Assembly: GCA_964016885.1 (NCBI GenBank) | Contig: OZ024740.1 | Span: 301,514,286 to 301,578,285, forward strand | Reading direction: 5' to 3' | From: Eledone cirrhosa | Lineage: Eukaryota > Mollusca > Cephalopoda > Octopoda > Eledonidae | DNA: 64,000 bases | In this document: positions 23,255-35,799 of the stretch, piece by piece | Numbering within the stretch: the stretch's first letter is position 1 | How the letters are laid out: each line of letters starts with the position of its first letter | Position numbers and translations under genes: made by a program | The notes under the pieces: generated by a model | Told to the model about the DNA's origin: nothing | Database searches by the model: none | The model's input: the letters and a program-made list of their open reading frames with translations, nothing else

Positions 23255-23325
23255 CTCACACTACTACTCTAAGTATTGAGTACTATGGTGTGTTATGGTC
23301 CATATGGCTCCTTACCACATTTCCT

Positions 23326-23330
<5 letters not shown>
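23255..23330. repeat. CCCCGAC-family outer segment only
   Basis: CTACTCTAAGTATTGAGTAC and CCTTACCACATTTCCTTCGA match the outer part of the foldback family, followed by (TA)n at 23330-23362. The hairpin core is missing. Confidence 0.75.
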
Positions 23331-23367
<37 letters not shown>

Positions 23368-23397
23368 TATAGAAGTTTGCTTGAAGCATTGTGGAAT

Positions 23398-24066
23398 AAT
23401 AAGGTAAATTACTTTAAGTCGTTTGGAAGCCTCGACAATGCAGATGGGTAAATCTCCGGGTAACAAGATCCGGTGGTGGAGAGAGAGATGTAAGTGGGTG
23501 TACGGTGAGATGCGTGGCGTGTAGAAGACTGCTAGTGAGTAGAGGAATGTAGGAAAGAGCGTAAAGGATAAAAATAAAAATAACAACACGAGATAGAGTT
23601 TCCTTGGGAGAGATTTCATTGTCCCTACATATTTCGGATTCACATCCATCAACAGACGTTTTTTTCCGGGGTGGTGGGGGTTGGTGAGTTGGGGGGTGAA
23701 AGGTTGTCTGTCCGAAAGGTGCGAAACGTGTCCTCCGCTGTTCGTTGTTTTGAAAACAATGAACAGCGGAGGACACGTTTCGCACCTTTCCGGTAGACAA
23801 CCCCCCCCCCCTCCCCCGGAAATAACCCTAGTTGATGGATGTGAATCCGGAATATATATGGAACATTAAATCTCTCCCAACGTAACTCTATCTCGTGTTG
23901 TTATTTTTATTTTTATCCTTTACGCTCTTTCCTACTTACGCTGCAGTCTTCTACGCGCCACGCATCTCAATGTACACCCACTTACATCTCTCTCTCTCCA
24001 CCACCGGATCTTGTTACCCGGAGATTTACCCATCTTCATTGTCGAGGCTTCCAAACGACTTAAAAA
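23398..24066. repeat. Giant imperfect palindrome, arms about 330 bp
   Basis: The arms 23398-23751 and 23753-24066 are reverse complements with scattered substitutions and small indels. The centre is TTGTTTTGAAAACAA at 23752. Near the centre each arm has GAAACGTGTC, which folds as GAA, AC-GU-GU and C, followed by CTCCGCTG. So two half-hammerheads meet through their stem I side. (TA)n and AT-rich DNA flank both ends. The divergence of the arms argues against a read artefact. Confidence 0.85.
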
Positions 24067-24184
24067 TATATAATATATATATATATACATATATTATACT
24101 TATATATATATATATATAGAAATGAAAAGTATTGAAATTATTATGAGCACACACACACACATATATATATATATATTTTTTTTT

Positions 24185-25232
24185 CTTTCGCACCCTTGGT
24201 CAGGCAGGTTCGCTTTTTTCTCTCTCTCTCCTCTACGATTTCACAGAATTTACGTTCACCGAATTCACAGTCTAGATTCCTTCTTCCTTCCGTTAGACCT
24301 GTACGGAATTCCTTCCTTGCTCACATTCCAACCAGGTTTGATGGTCTTTATTCTCTCTCGTTCACGATTTCACCAAACTTATATTCATGGAAATTTGGGA
24401 CTTGACTCATTCTTCCTCATTTTTCGTTGCTTCACCATTTTTGTTTGATTACACTCTCGTGTGCCCTTTATTTACGTGTCCCAACGACTTTTTTTAGCCG
24501 TTTCTCGCACCAACCGGAGGTATATGGTCTTTAAAGCGATGAAATACCAATGATGGTTGGAATATCACTGATGAAGGACTAACTTTATTCATATGTAACC
24601 CAATAGCAACCACGCAGCACGTTTATTCTCATATTTACACATATTTTTCCCCCGCTGTGATCCGTCTATTTCAGTCTTACTGCTTCCTCTTTCTCTGTAT
24701 CTTTATCCTCTCTAACAGTCACTCTCTATGTTAGCCTCTTCCTCACCCTTCACTCACTCAATCTCTGTTACTACCTCTCCTCCTGCTCCTTCTTCCCGTT
24801 TGACCTGTGCGTAATTCTTCTCTTTCGCACCCTTGGTCAGACAGGTTCGCTTTTTTTCTCTCTCTCGTCTACGATTTCACAGAACTTACGTTCACCGAAT
24901 TCACAGACTAGGTTCCTTCTTTCTCCCGTTAGACCTGTACGGAATTCCTTCCTTGCTCACATTCCAACCAGGTTTGATGGTCTTTATTCTCTCTCGTTCA
25001 CGATTTCACCGAACTTATATTCATGGAAATTTGGGACTTGACTCCTTCTTCCTCACTTTTCGTTGCTTCACCATCTTTGTTTGTTTACACTCTCGTGTCC
25101 CCTTTATTTACGTGTCCCAACGACTTTTTTTAGCCGTTGCTCGCACCAACCGGAGGTATATGGTCTTTAAAGAGATGAAATACCAATCATGGTTGGAAGA
25201 TCACTGATGAAGGACAAACTTTATTCATATAT
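24185..25232 (+). repeat. Two direct copies of a 410-bp block
   Basis: The block at 24185-24595 (TCTTTCGCACCCTTGGTCAG, ACCTGTACGGAATTCCTTCC, TCACTGATGAAGGACTAACT) returns at 24822-25232 with a few changes. The interval has its own sequence of about 230 bp. Each copy ends CTGATGAAGGAC...TTTATTCATAT. That resembles a PLE tail with a CUGAUGA box, but I find no partner GAAA at a suitable distance. Frames of 108 and 124 codons inside are not recognisable proteins. Confidence 0.8.
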
Positions 25233-25263
25233 ATACGTGATCGAGACGAAACGAGGATGTATT

Positions 25264-25566
25264 TGAATACATTAAATAATGAGAAGACTCATCGCTAGAA
25301 CAGCCATATACTGTCAAAGACAGCTATGTGCAAGATTGACTTAGAGGACAGAAACCAGCCCTTTCGGTGCGTCGGCACACACCTCTTTGACCCCTAAACC
25401 TTCAATGCTTTCCATATTTCATCTGCTTTTGACGCAGCCCGTTGATCATCTGTCAGTCGAGGGCTGGGCACTGGTGTCTGTACTGTGAGGCATGTCTGAT
25501 CATCGCTGTCCTTTGACACCAGTCGGGTGTTTTAAGGGCTGTTCTAGCGATGAGGTTTCTCATTTA
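25264..25566. mobile_element. Small element with about 28-bp inverted ends
   Basis: AATGAGAAGACTCATCGCTA at 25279 is inverted at the right end (TAGCGATGAGGTTTCTCATT, ending 25565). The inside is about 230 bp with no coding frame. The size and ends suit a non-autonomous DNA element or foldback, but I could not see a target duplication. Confidence 0.5.
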
Positions 25567-25569
25567 TAT

Positions 25570-26779
25570 ATAATATATTTATCTTGTTTTTGAGCTATGT
25601 TATGCTGCTAAATTTATAATTTCAAGTGACGAATATATACCTAGTTCTCTGTATCCCTAGTTCTATTTTACTTATTGATTTCTCAAAGGTGGGTGCTGAT
25701 TTACTGGCGTTTGAATCTGATGTTTGTTATTGTTTTTTATTTAAGCAATATTTCATCTCACACGTGCCCTATAATCGTGAGATGATGTACTTATAATTCC
25801 GATAGATACTATCTAAATGAATAAAGCACTACAGTTGTGCGTCACTAAAGTGGATCAAGATGCATCATATATATATATAAATACTGTATAATTAATCTAT
25901 ATATTCTGCTACAGAACAGGTCGTAGTTGGTAGATAACGATACGCAAAACAGATACGATGGCTAGTTGCAATGCGATATGAGCGAGCACCTGGCAGACGG
26001 ATAAGCAACTCTGGACTAAAAGCAATAACTCACTAGGGGAGATGGAATGACAGGTGACATATTTATCTCCCCAAAAAGCTCTTAAAACCCAGTTATGTTG
26101 CTACGGCGACTCGAGAAAAGGCCGTCGGTAAAATAGCCTATTGTTTGGAGGTCAGAGAAAAGTACCAGATAGGTTAATGGCGCGAAGAAGACCAACAAAC
26201 ATCACTGCAATATGGTAAGGCACAATGGAGTCACTCATACCGCATTGTCTTTCAGGGATACGTTCAGGACATATCTAGGAGGTGCCTGATCGAAGAAATA
26301 TTTTGCAGTCTCCATTTCATGGTGTAAAGCTAGCGATGGGCTTATGACTAGGCCTGAGAGGCGTGGGATGGGCGCACAACGATTGTGTGTAGCGAGAATC
26401 AAAAGAAAATATTGAAGGGAGCAAATCGTAAAAGGTGGAACCTGGTATATCATAAACTTTACAGAAAAGGAGCAGGAACTTGTGGAGAGTTTGTCGAAAC
26501 TGACGCCACGATCCTCCCAGGAATAATTTGGCAAAGATGTTCAATTGCTAATCGTCTGTTTGTTTCCAAAAACCAGAGATATTAGTTCTCGGATCCATAT
26601 GACAGTCTTTTCAAATATATCATAATAAATAAAACAAGATTCCAAAACTACACCGTTTCTTGCATACACATAGTTTTTATCTCTGCTTTCATTTTGTGTG
26701 TAAATTATTTCGCAAATGGTCACATTTCACATTGTAATTCCGAATCGTTTTTATATGGGGCATGGTTCTGAATTAATTG

Positions 26780-26780
<1 letters not shown>
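25570..26780. other. Spacer, no gene
   Basis: The stretch at 25900-26540 is less AT-rich and has overlapping frames of 66-99 codons on both strands, without domains. I cannot assign it. Confidence 0.5.
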
Positions 26781-26870
<90 letters not shown>

Positions 26871-26898
26871 TATGTATATTTAATATATATATATATAT
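26781..26898. repeat. (TA)n tract before foldback element
   Basis: About 115 bp of TA dinucleotides with a short AATATATGTATATTTAA interruption near 26866. Confidence 0.95.
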
Positions 26899-28449
26899 AG
26901 GATAAATTATGACCCCGACGGCAGAGCTCAAGCCGTTTTGACGGCTATTTCTGGAGTAAAGTAAGAGTTTTTTTTAGTTTGGTAAATAAATAGCCTAACT
27001 TTTCAAGGGCCTTATATGGAAATAGTGTAGTTGTCAAGGTGATTAGTCAAAATTTGTAGCGGACCCAGAAAAGTATATCAGGGCAATGGGTGTGGGGTTG
27101 GGATGGATAAACGTGCCTGTAGAACGATTGGAAAGTGGGTAGAGCCGGTCAAGCGTAGAAGGTGAAATATACACGGCAAATTCAAAGGAATGTGTATGAA
27201 AACGCCAGAGGAGGTTGGCGAAAATGGTATCTTTAGAAACTGGAGGAGGGACGTTATGGAGATAGTAATTCAAATGCGATTAGGGCGACAAAGAAAAAAA
27301 ATATAATGAAAAAGAATATAATAAAAAAAATGAGTGAAATATGCAACAGAAAGTAAGATTGGAAAGTGAGAAGTGAAAAAAGGAGTTTAACACAGCTGCT
27401 ATATTTCGGCCAAACCCACAGAAAGAGATGGTAGATGAGAATAATTGAAGAATTTAGTATTAAAAAGTTAGTATTAAAAATTAATACCACATATCTGCGG
27501 ACTAACACAGCTGCTATGAATAGTTAGTGTAGCGTAATCAGCGAAAGCTATCTGTAGGTTACTAGCGTGGGGGTACTGAGGTTAAAGAGACCCGATGGGC
27601 TGCCTCGGGGTGACAAAAGGGGAAACACAAAAAAAAAGAAACGAACGAGGAAGAAGTTCGGTGGTGCAAATAAGTGATATGGGGAGACAAAGGGAAGAAG
27701 AGAACATGGAGGAAAAGAAAAGAGGTATATCTACCTATATCAGTATGGGTTTACCCTATCTTATTCGGCAAGTGGGATGTTTCAGCCCTACTCCATCCAC
27801 CCGGATCGTTAGCGGGTTTGAGGGCGAGGTAAGTCTTCCGCAATCTGTGTTTGCATGCAGTTACCAGTTCATCTGTTTTTGTTTAGGAGTTGACCCTTCG
27901 TAAACAGCATTTGTAATGTTCTCTCCGAGCATAAGTTACACAGACGGCGTCCTCCCGTGTAAGAATTAGCTCTGGACAGTAAGCTCCAAGTAAGATGGTA
28001 AGTTATATTATTATCTTGGAGGTCCCAGATATGGCCCGAAAGAGTGGTGGCATGTCGCCGGACCGGGTTCCGGAACGTATGTCGGTGTTGGTAGAGCCGG
28101 GTCTTAAAGTCACTTGACCGGCTACCCACTCCCCTATCGTTCTACAGGCAAGTTCAGCCATCCCCACCCCGCACCCATTGCCATGATATACTTTTATGTG
28201 TCCGCTACAAATTTTGACCAATCCACTTGACAACTACAATATTTCCATATGAGGAAGTACCCTTGAAAAGTTCGGCCATTTATTGACCAGACTAAAAAGA
28301 CTCTTACTTTAGTCCAGAAATAGCCGTCGAAACAGCTTAAGCTCTGCCGTCGGGGTCATACTTTCTCCTATTATTCACTCTTCTACCATAAGTATTGAGT
28401 ATTCTGGTGCGCTATTGTCCATCTGGTTCCTAACCACAACTCCTCCGTT
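26899..28449. mobile_element. 1.55-kb foldback element with PLE fragment
   Basis: The inverted ends of roughly 250-350 bp (26899-27150 and 28100-28449) begin with the CCCCGAC-family hairpin half (GACCCCGACGGCAGAGCTC / GAGCTCTGCCGTCGGGGTC) and continue through TTTGTAGCGGACCCAGAA. The right side also has the outer segment (AAGTATTGAGTATTCTGGTG) and then a (TA)n tract. The interior carries a GIY-YIG nuclease fragment on the minus strand (27869-28150). This is the largest copy of the family and the only one with protein sequence. It links the hairpins to PLEs. Confidence 0.75.
27869..28150 (-). pseudogene. GIY-YIG endonuclease C-terminal fragment (PLE)
   Basis: The minus-strand frame reads DFKTRLYQHRHTFRNP, then ATTLSGHIWDLQDNN, WSLLSRANSYTGG and CNLCSER. 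This is the C-terminal half of the GIY-YIG nuclease of a Penelope-like element, including the conserved Arg/His-rich helix and the final CxxC. The N-terminal GIY and YIG strands are not readable, and there is no reverse transcriptase upstream. It differs clearly from the nucleases at 52.4 and 62.1 kb, so it is a third PLE lineage. Residual coding only. Confidence 0.75.
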
Positions 28450-28469
28450 ATATATATATACATATATAT

Positions 28470-28561
<92 letters not shown>
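28449..28561. repeat. (TA)n microsatellite
   Basis: TA dinucleotides with early CATA interruptions, lying between two members of one foldback family. Confidence 0.95.
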
Positions 28562-28564
<3 letters not shown>

Positions 28565-28569
28565 TATAT

Positions 28570-28735
28570 CAGGACCCGATTGCTTAGCTCCGGCCATTTC
28601 GACAGCTGGTTTGGATCTATCTGTCGAAATGGCGGTGCTCAGCCATCGGGGTCCTGACTCTTTTCCTATACCCACTCTACCACCCTAAGTATAGAGTACT
28701 CTGGTGCATAATGGTCCACCTGGTTTCTCACCATA
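28570..28735. repeat. CCCCGAC-family foldback, variant stem III
   Basis: The hairpin 28570-28656 is followed by the outer segment (ACCCTAAGTATAGAGTACTC, CACCTGGTTTCTCACCA). In the right arm the GAA is followed by AUGGC...GCCAU, where other copies have ACGGC...GCCGU. This is a paired change that keeps the stem. Confidence 0.8.
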
Positions 28736-29072
28736 GTTTTTTAAATTATATATTTATTTATATATATATATATATATACATATATACACACATATGTACG
28801 TATGGGTTTTATCGAACATTAATAATAATGTTCTACTCGTTTGTAAATAAAATGCCCGATCTGAAGCTGTGCCATGCCGATCGTCACCCGTTTGTTCAAC
28901 ACTGGTTTTGAGGAACAATCAACATGTTTCTGGACCATTGCCATTCATCTGGACTGTATATCTCAGCCAGTCTGTTGAACAGTTAAAACTATATACTACT
29001 TTCTTAAGTACACACCGGCAAAAATTCAACTCGGCCCTTTGTTAACTAAGAAATCGAATATTATTATTAATG

Positions 29073-29256
29073 TGGTGGATTGGCAGTATCGGTAGAGGGT
29101 CGGACGCCATGCTTTCCAGCATAGTTACGTCCCTTTACGATCTGAGTTCAAATCCCGCCAGGTTAACTTTGCCTTTCATCCTTACGGGGTCGATAAAATA
29201 AAGTACTAGTAATGCACTTGTTAATTGCTGGCCTTGTGCCTAAAAGTAGAAACAAT
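29073..29256 (+). mobile_element. SINE
   Basis: A full-length copy of a subtype with CATGCTTTCCAGCATAGTTA, as also seen in reverse at 19030 and 50974. ATTAAT-like words flank both sides, but the target duplication is not clean. Confidence 0.88.
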
Positions 29257-29282
29257 TAATAATGTACCATATAACCCACACA

Positions 29283-29284
<2 letters not shown>

Positions 29285-29325
<41 letters not shown>

Positions 29326-29358
29326 GTATGTGTGTAGATGTATGTATATATATACATG

Positions 29359-29391
<33 letters not shown>

Positions 29392-29460
29392 ATGTGTATA
29401 TATATATATATGTATGTATGTGTGTGTGTGTGTGTATGTGTGTGTATGTGTGTGCGTGTA
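29285..29460. repeat. Mixed (TA)n/(TG)n/(TATG)n microsatellite
   Basis: The tract starts 30 bp after the SINE tail. Frames on both strands are microsatellite translations. Confidence 0.9.
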
Positions 29461-29519
29461 CATGTGCATACTTACATTTATATATCAGCTGTGCTAAGGC
29501 GAGAAATTAAATTCTAAAT

Positions 29520-32500
29520 TTATATATATATATATATTCATATATTCTAGAATAGTACACCGGTGAAATAAAATTCGAATATTATGAAGCAAGTTTATTT
29601 CCTAATAATTTCTTAGTTACGGAATTCCGAATTACGGCTTTTAACAAGATCTAAGCGATCTGTAATTGTAGGTGTAATCACACATCAAGTAAAAAAATAC
29701 CATGTGTAGTAAGTAAATATTTCTAGTAAAATAGCTAGGTTACCGTCTTCTGTATAACATTACTCGTAAATTCTTCATGTATACTGTAAAATAGTAAATT
29801 TTACTAAGACAATGGGTAACATTCGCTTGCGCTCTGTAATAACGAACATTAGAAAAAACAATCAATATTTGATTCTCTAGCAGGTACAACGATCTGACGT
29901 CATGCACATTCTTCGTAATTGCACGTCAAAACCTTACATATAATGATCTCGTCATATTTTTTTTTCTTTCAAGCACTATGAAAAACGTAGCGTCTATTTG
30001 CCTAAGTGATTAATATATATTTAATGGAAATTTAAAACAGAAGTTATGTGAAGCAAATCATTAGTTGAAGTGTGTTATCTTTTGTTTCTAAATTATATGC
30101 TGACTTGCAAAATTGTAACTAACAAAAATATTACGACTTAACTAACATTATCTTGAGACATTTTATCACAGATGGGTGAATAAAAACATTTGAAATTATA
30201 TATTCAAATGAACATTGAATTCGTTTTCTTTACTTCAAAGTCTATCACATAAACGAAAAGAAATATGCTCATACAAGATTTTCTCATTAGAAATTATTAT
30301 TTTATACAATTTTCTCATATAAAAATTGACGTACCTTATACAAGAGTAGAAAGACATTTCATCAGAAATGAATTGACTATAAATTACAAGTCAAATTATC
30401 ATGAGCAAGCAGAATGTTCCAATAAAAGCAATCAATATTATTTGATATATATTTATATATTTAAATAATTAAAAATGCTTTAAAACTTTCACAAATCTAG
30501 TATATGATGCGTACAGACTTTGAGTAATATTTCTACATTCATGCGGTGTATATGTAGAGATGAGCGTAGATATACGTAAATAGGTATGTAAGTAGAAAAC
30601 TAGACAAAGAGTGGAAGAAGATATAAATTTCAACGAGTATCCAATTGTAGATATATATTCCTAGGCATATATATGCTAGATTATATGTTTATGTAAAAAG
30701 TGATGAGATAATATACTTACATGATAATCAAGGGATTATCAATCTGACGCCAATGTTTCCTTGTTCCTAGCTCACCACTGCCAAATATACAGGGAATTGC
30801 TCTAATAATGCAAACGCATATAACTATAAATCTGATGTGTAGGCACATTTTGTATTCGTATCGTTTTCTACACCATGTCCTGCAGTTAAAGACATAAAAT
30901 ACATTTCAGCGAGCATGGTACAGATAATGGATTTTCATTACTGCAATTGGACTTTCGCGTGTTGTTCAGCAATGCAATACGGTTGCACAGAAATTATATC
31001 ATAGGCTGGAGTAGCAGCAGTACCACGATCAACGATTCTGTTGCTGCCTTCGTTGAAGTGTTATCGGTACGCAAGCACTAGGTTCTAGCATCTTCTACGT
31101 AAATTTGTGATCTAAATAATGAGATCGCATATGTGAGGTTTATGGCCGTTTCTTAATAATTCCTAGCATGTTTTGGCAGGTTTGAATTTATTTGCTTTTA
31201 TTGTGAAACCTGATAATAATTTACACAATAACAACAATAACATCGTCGAATACGTCAGGTAACATATCCATAAACGCGAAAAGATGTAAACAGAAGCAAC
31301 TGCAGAAATCGAGCAATAAAACAATCCTGTGCTTCACTGCTACGATATTTACCATACTAAAGGGATCCGGCCAACCCTTTGGTGTATCATTAGCTGTTCT
31401 ACGAGGTGACTAAAGATAACAATTTAGAGAAAAATTCTGAAGGTTTGAAATTTTGTAAATAGATGAGCCTTTATTGTGAGAAAAGATTTTCCATCTGAGG
31501 CTTATATATTCCTTTAACTTTTATACAGTTGCCTCTTTCTTAAAGAAAGATAAGATCAGATTTTATTTAATACGGATTCCAAACTTCAAACTGCTTTGCC
31601 CTTTTTATGTCACTTTATTTTTTGAATTCGGACCTTTATCTATCTAAATCCCTCTGAACTCAAGTACAATATTATCAACTGAAAAGGTAAAATGAAGAAT
31701 AGACATGTTGATAAGAATCCGAAAAACTAGGTCCACGTTACGGCCAAACTCACAGGTTTGAAACATATATTAGACTAAGTCTATTATCATTAGGCGTTTA
31801 TGTTCCTAGTTCAATTGAGAGTGAGACTCTTATTGTGTTTCGGATTTCTAATATAGGATGAATTAAACCTTTTGTTTTAAACATGTATATACTCCACCAT
31901 TGAATTGGCAGGGACATATCTAGAAAATAAAATTGATTTAAATTTCAGATGAAATTATATTGAAATTTCACGAATACATTTTTGCAATAAAGAAATAAAG
32001 GCAAGAACGACTCTTGTAATAGTATTTGCAAATATTTGAGAGTGAATGTGCTGTTAAGATTTATATAAAAGAAAAAAAGTAAACAAATCCGTATTTGTTA
32101 TAGCTAACTAATTATACATATTTGAAATAGATCTGGATTTGTGAACTTTATTCCATATGTTTTAAGGGATAATGCCCAATAATATAAAGGGATAGGGAAA
32201 CAGTTTCCGGCGAAAAATGAATTGCAATAAACGAATGTATGAGTCTCGTGATGAAATTCATTCATGCATAATGTGGAGTATACAAAAGTAAAATTAGTAC
32301 ATTTATTTATTTAAACGTTTTAGTTCAGATTTTCTAGAATTTGTTTTTTCATAGTTCAGAGGTTGTTATTACATTTAATGAAAGGGAGAATCGAAGGTAG
32401 CCTCAACCCTAATACCTACTTGGAAGTAACGCAACAGGCAAAATACACAGAAAAGTCAGGCGGATGGGTTAAATCGGACGAAAGACTGAGTTTACATTGT

Positions 32501-35500
32501 AAGTAGATAAACAATGTGATTTCATATCAGAAGCAAAGTGTCGGAATAATATCCACATGGTATTTCTTCAGGTCTCTAACGTTTCCACTGCTTCAATGTG
32601 CTGGACGATGTTGACTTCGAAGAAACTGGAATCCATTGATGTGATGTGCATAATTGTTTACGCAATCGTGTCACATCATACGAAATCCAAAGTCCTAAAA
32701 ATATCTGGGATTTTATTCGTATAGATTTGTTCTATGAAAGTTGCTTATATGCATTCATTCGGTGAAATCTTCCATTGTTATAATCTACTTTTATTTTGTT
32801 AAATACGAAATTTACTTTTCGTCTTCAAACCACAATAGTAACGGACAGATATCTCTTTTTTCAACATTCATACTATTAGTTTCTGTTCAGAAAATTAAAA
32901 TTAAATGTATGCCCGATGTAACATGAGGCCTAATCGATGCTATATCTCGAGAACATTATGCTTTCTTTCTTTTTCATATGCATAAATTAAAAAATCTACA
33001 TTAGCTATTGAAACAATATGTAGATTTTATATTTGCCAATCGATGTCGGCTGTTTGATTTGACAAAATGGGTAATGAAGCGTATTGAACTGAATGAGGTT
33101 TTTCCATTATTGAAGTGAAGAAATTACATTCTTCCCCAATAAACACAGGGCCGCTCTTTCTCACATGTGTTAAGGGAGATCTTATCATACATCACAGTCT
33201 CTTAGATCGCCGGTGCGCAAACATTTCATAGAAGCGAAAAAGAAAATTAAATATCCTGAAAAATTAACATTTAAGTGCTTTAGTTAAATTGTGTCGGCTT
33301 TTATAAGCGATTTATATGGCACAACACTGTAAATAATTATTTACAAAAATTACTATACATGAGGATTATTTTTATTATTGCATTTTCCTCTTTTTATTAT
33401 TGTTAGAGAAAAAGATGCATACTGTGACAATACATTGATTGAAGTACGTTTTCAATTATACATGTCAATGTATATCTATTTCTTGAAGTAAGTAAAACCA
33501 ATTATGAAAATATGACAGCTATTAATAAAACTATAGCGCTAGAAGAGTGATATCGAATCAGTAGAGTATAATAAATGCGATGCGATATTAATGTGACAGA
33601 CATCAGTAGATTGGTTAATTGTACACTAAGTTATAGAAGAGAAATATGCCGTCAAACATTCACAAAAACTTAGATGTTGTCTCACGTTAGGTCAAGCAAT
33701 TATAATATTGTGTTAAATATAGTTTTACAGGGAAATAAATTACAAGCGGAATTTGATTGCTAGACATTCAACTATCCATTGGAGAATTTACTTGAAGAGA
33801 AGCTAATTGCTATGGTAAATATAATTCATTACTTTCAAAACGTTAAAATAACTGACAATAGAATAGAAGTTTACAAAAATCACAAATCATGTACACTTTG
33901 ACTAATTCTTGTGGATTTTCGCATATGACGAATTCTGCCTTATACTTAACATTCGTCGAGAATCTGGTCAAGAACGGAAATGTCTACAAACAAATAAAAA
34001 TGAAGCTTCTGATTCTCGTGACACATATATAACTAAGGTCCATAATTGAACCTATTTCAAACAATCTCTGTATTTAACCTATTTAAGCTTATGACAAATA
34101 GATGGTGCACTCAGGTTGAGATTATTGTTAACTTACCAGATCGTTATTAGAGGAATACTGACTGAACACGTTTGAATGACACGATTACGTTGTAGCACTG
34201 ACTGTATGTATGTATTTATGGACTCGTCAATCCCGAGGGATAGTAGGGGCGCCCTATTGTCATTCAGAGTTTCTAGGGCAATTCTAACTCTCGTCTGAAT
34301 TCAACATATTTCTTTCAGAGAAGAATAGGAAGAGAGAAAATAAGTGGGAAAGAGATATAGAGGAGAAATCCCTTCCAGTAATAGACTAGTATATTTTTAT
34401 CGACATTAAATAGATGAGAGGTAAATTTCACCTCGGCAGACCCAATGAGTGTCAGACCCAATACCACAAAGAAATCTATCCGATCTTCTTATGCCAATTT
34501 GCAGCTTTCACGTAGTTTTAGTTACGCCTAAATCCATACGATTACTACTTAGCTATATAATATCTACTGTGTATTTTAATTCTTCAAATGGTTGTAATAC
34601 TACGCTTCCGAACTCGTAATTACATTTTACTACATGAATCATTAATTTTCTTATTTTCAAAATGAGATAAAAATATTACTACTGATTTTTGAATTATTAA
34701 GTGATGTGTAGGTAATATTGTTACTCTCTGACCCGTGTGTACATTATAAATTGATGTCTATTAGGTTGAGAGAAATTCTTCTTAGTTTGAATGAAACAAT
34801 TGAATTGTTAGATGTCACCTTTTCTAGGTACTGATGATGTCAAATGAATTCATTCATAAATAAGTTCATGCAGTTGCTTAAGGTATATGATTTTATCACT
34901 AATATTATAGTAATGGATTTAAAAATAAAGCTAAATATTTAAAATGTCAAGTGGTCGTTTCGAAATGTCAACTGGTATTATGACGTTTCAAGCATTCAGC
35001 AAACACATAAAACAGTAGAAATATTCTTTCTTTTCCTAATCAACATAACTGCATTCCTTCAATTTCTATTGATAGAAATGAATTATACATCTTGCCAACA
35101 GTGTGGAATATGATGGGGTAACGAAATTCATTAAGACCAAACATATCCTTTGCATATACGAGATGGTATTAAATGTATATATACGCCTTGTTGTTGGATA
35201 CCTAACAGTATTTATTACTCTAATTAGTCCTATGTTTAGACTGTCAGTAAACATCAATTTCACAACTTATTATAGTGCGGGAGTGGAATTAATTGGAAAT
35301 ATGGAGCATTTGACAAAAGCGATACTACTGTTATTTACGTTCTGCGACTATATGCCTTTCTGGTCAATTTGTTGTATTCTTAATACGTAACTCGATTTAC
35401 TATCACATTAATTATTTTAACAGGAAGCCTACTCTGTTTTCAGTATATTCTTCATTTGTACTATTTTCGGAGGCTTTGGGAAATGTTTTGAGCACTGCCA

Positions 35501-35620
35501 CCTGTACAATCATGGTTTATGCAGAAAAAAAAAACATTATTTTTTGTTTGCCTATCCTATCATTCTTCAATGGAGTCTTCAGTTCAATGTGTGAGGGAAT
35601 GGTTGGTAAGTGATGAAATA
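29520..35620. other. Repeat-poor AT-rich desert
   Basis: About 6 kb with almost no microsatellites, SINEs or palindromes, unlike the rest of the window. The longest open frames are below 100 codons and look random. A small hairpin lies at 32991-33030 (AAAATCTACAT / ATGTAGATTTT). Regulatory DNA is possible but I have no positive evidence. Confidence 0.55.
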
Positions 35621-35623
35621 CAT

Positions 35624-35795
35624 GTTTCCACTTTAGGCACAAATCTAGCAATTTGAAGGGAGGGTCGATTAAATCGACCACAAATCATTACTGGTGAATT
35701 ATTTTATCGGCTTCGTGGGGCTGACAGGAAAGCTAACTTCGGGGTGGGGATTTGAACTCATAACGTAAAGAGACGTAACTCTATGTCTCGAAGAA
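35624..35795 (-). mobile_element. SINE, old diverged copy
   Basis: Tail TTTCCACTTTAGGCACAAAT, block GTCGATTAAATCGACCACAA, box B complement GGGATTTGAACTCATAACG. Both ends are eroded. It shares the extra GATTAAATCGACC block with the copy at 13540. Confidence 0.75.
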
Positions 35796-35799
35796 TGGT

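Noticed and set aside
25198..25260. Hammerhead from CTGATGA at 25203 and GAAAC near 25250
   Set aside because: Neither stem I nor stem II pairs; the two boxes lie in different repeats joined by TA-rich DNA.
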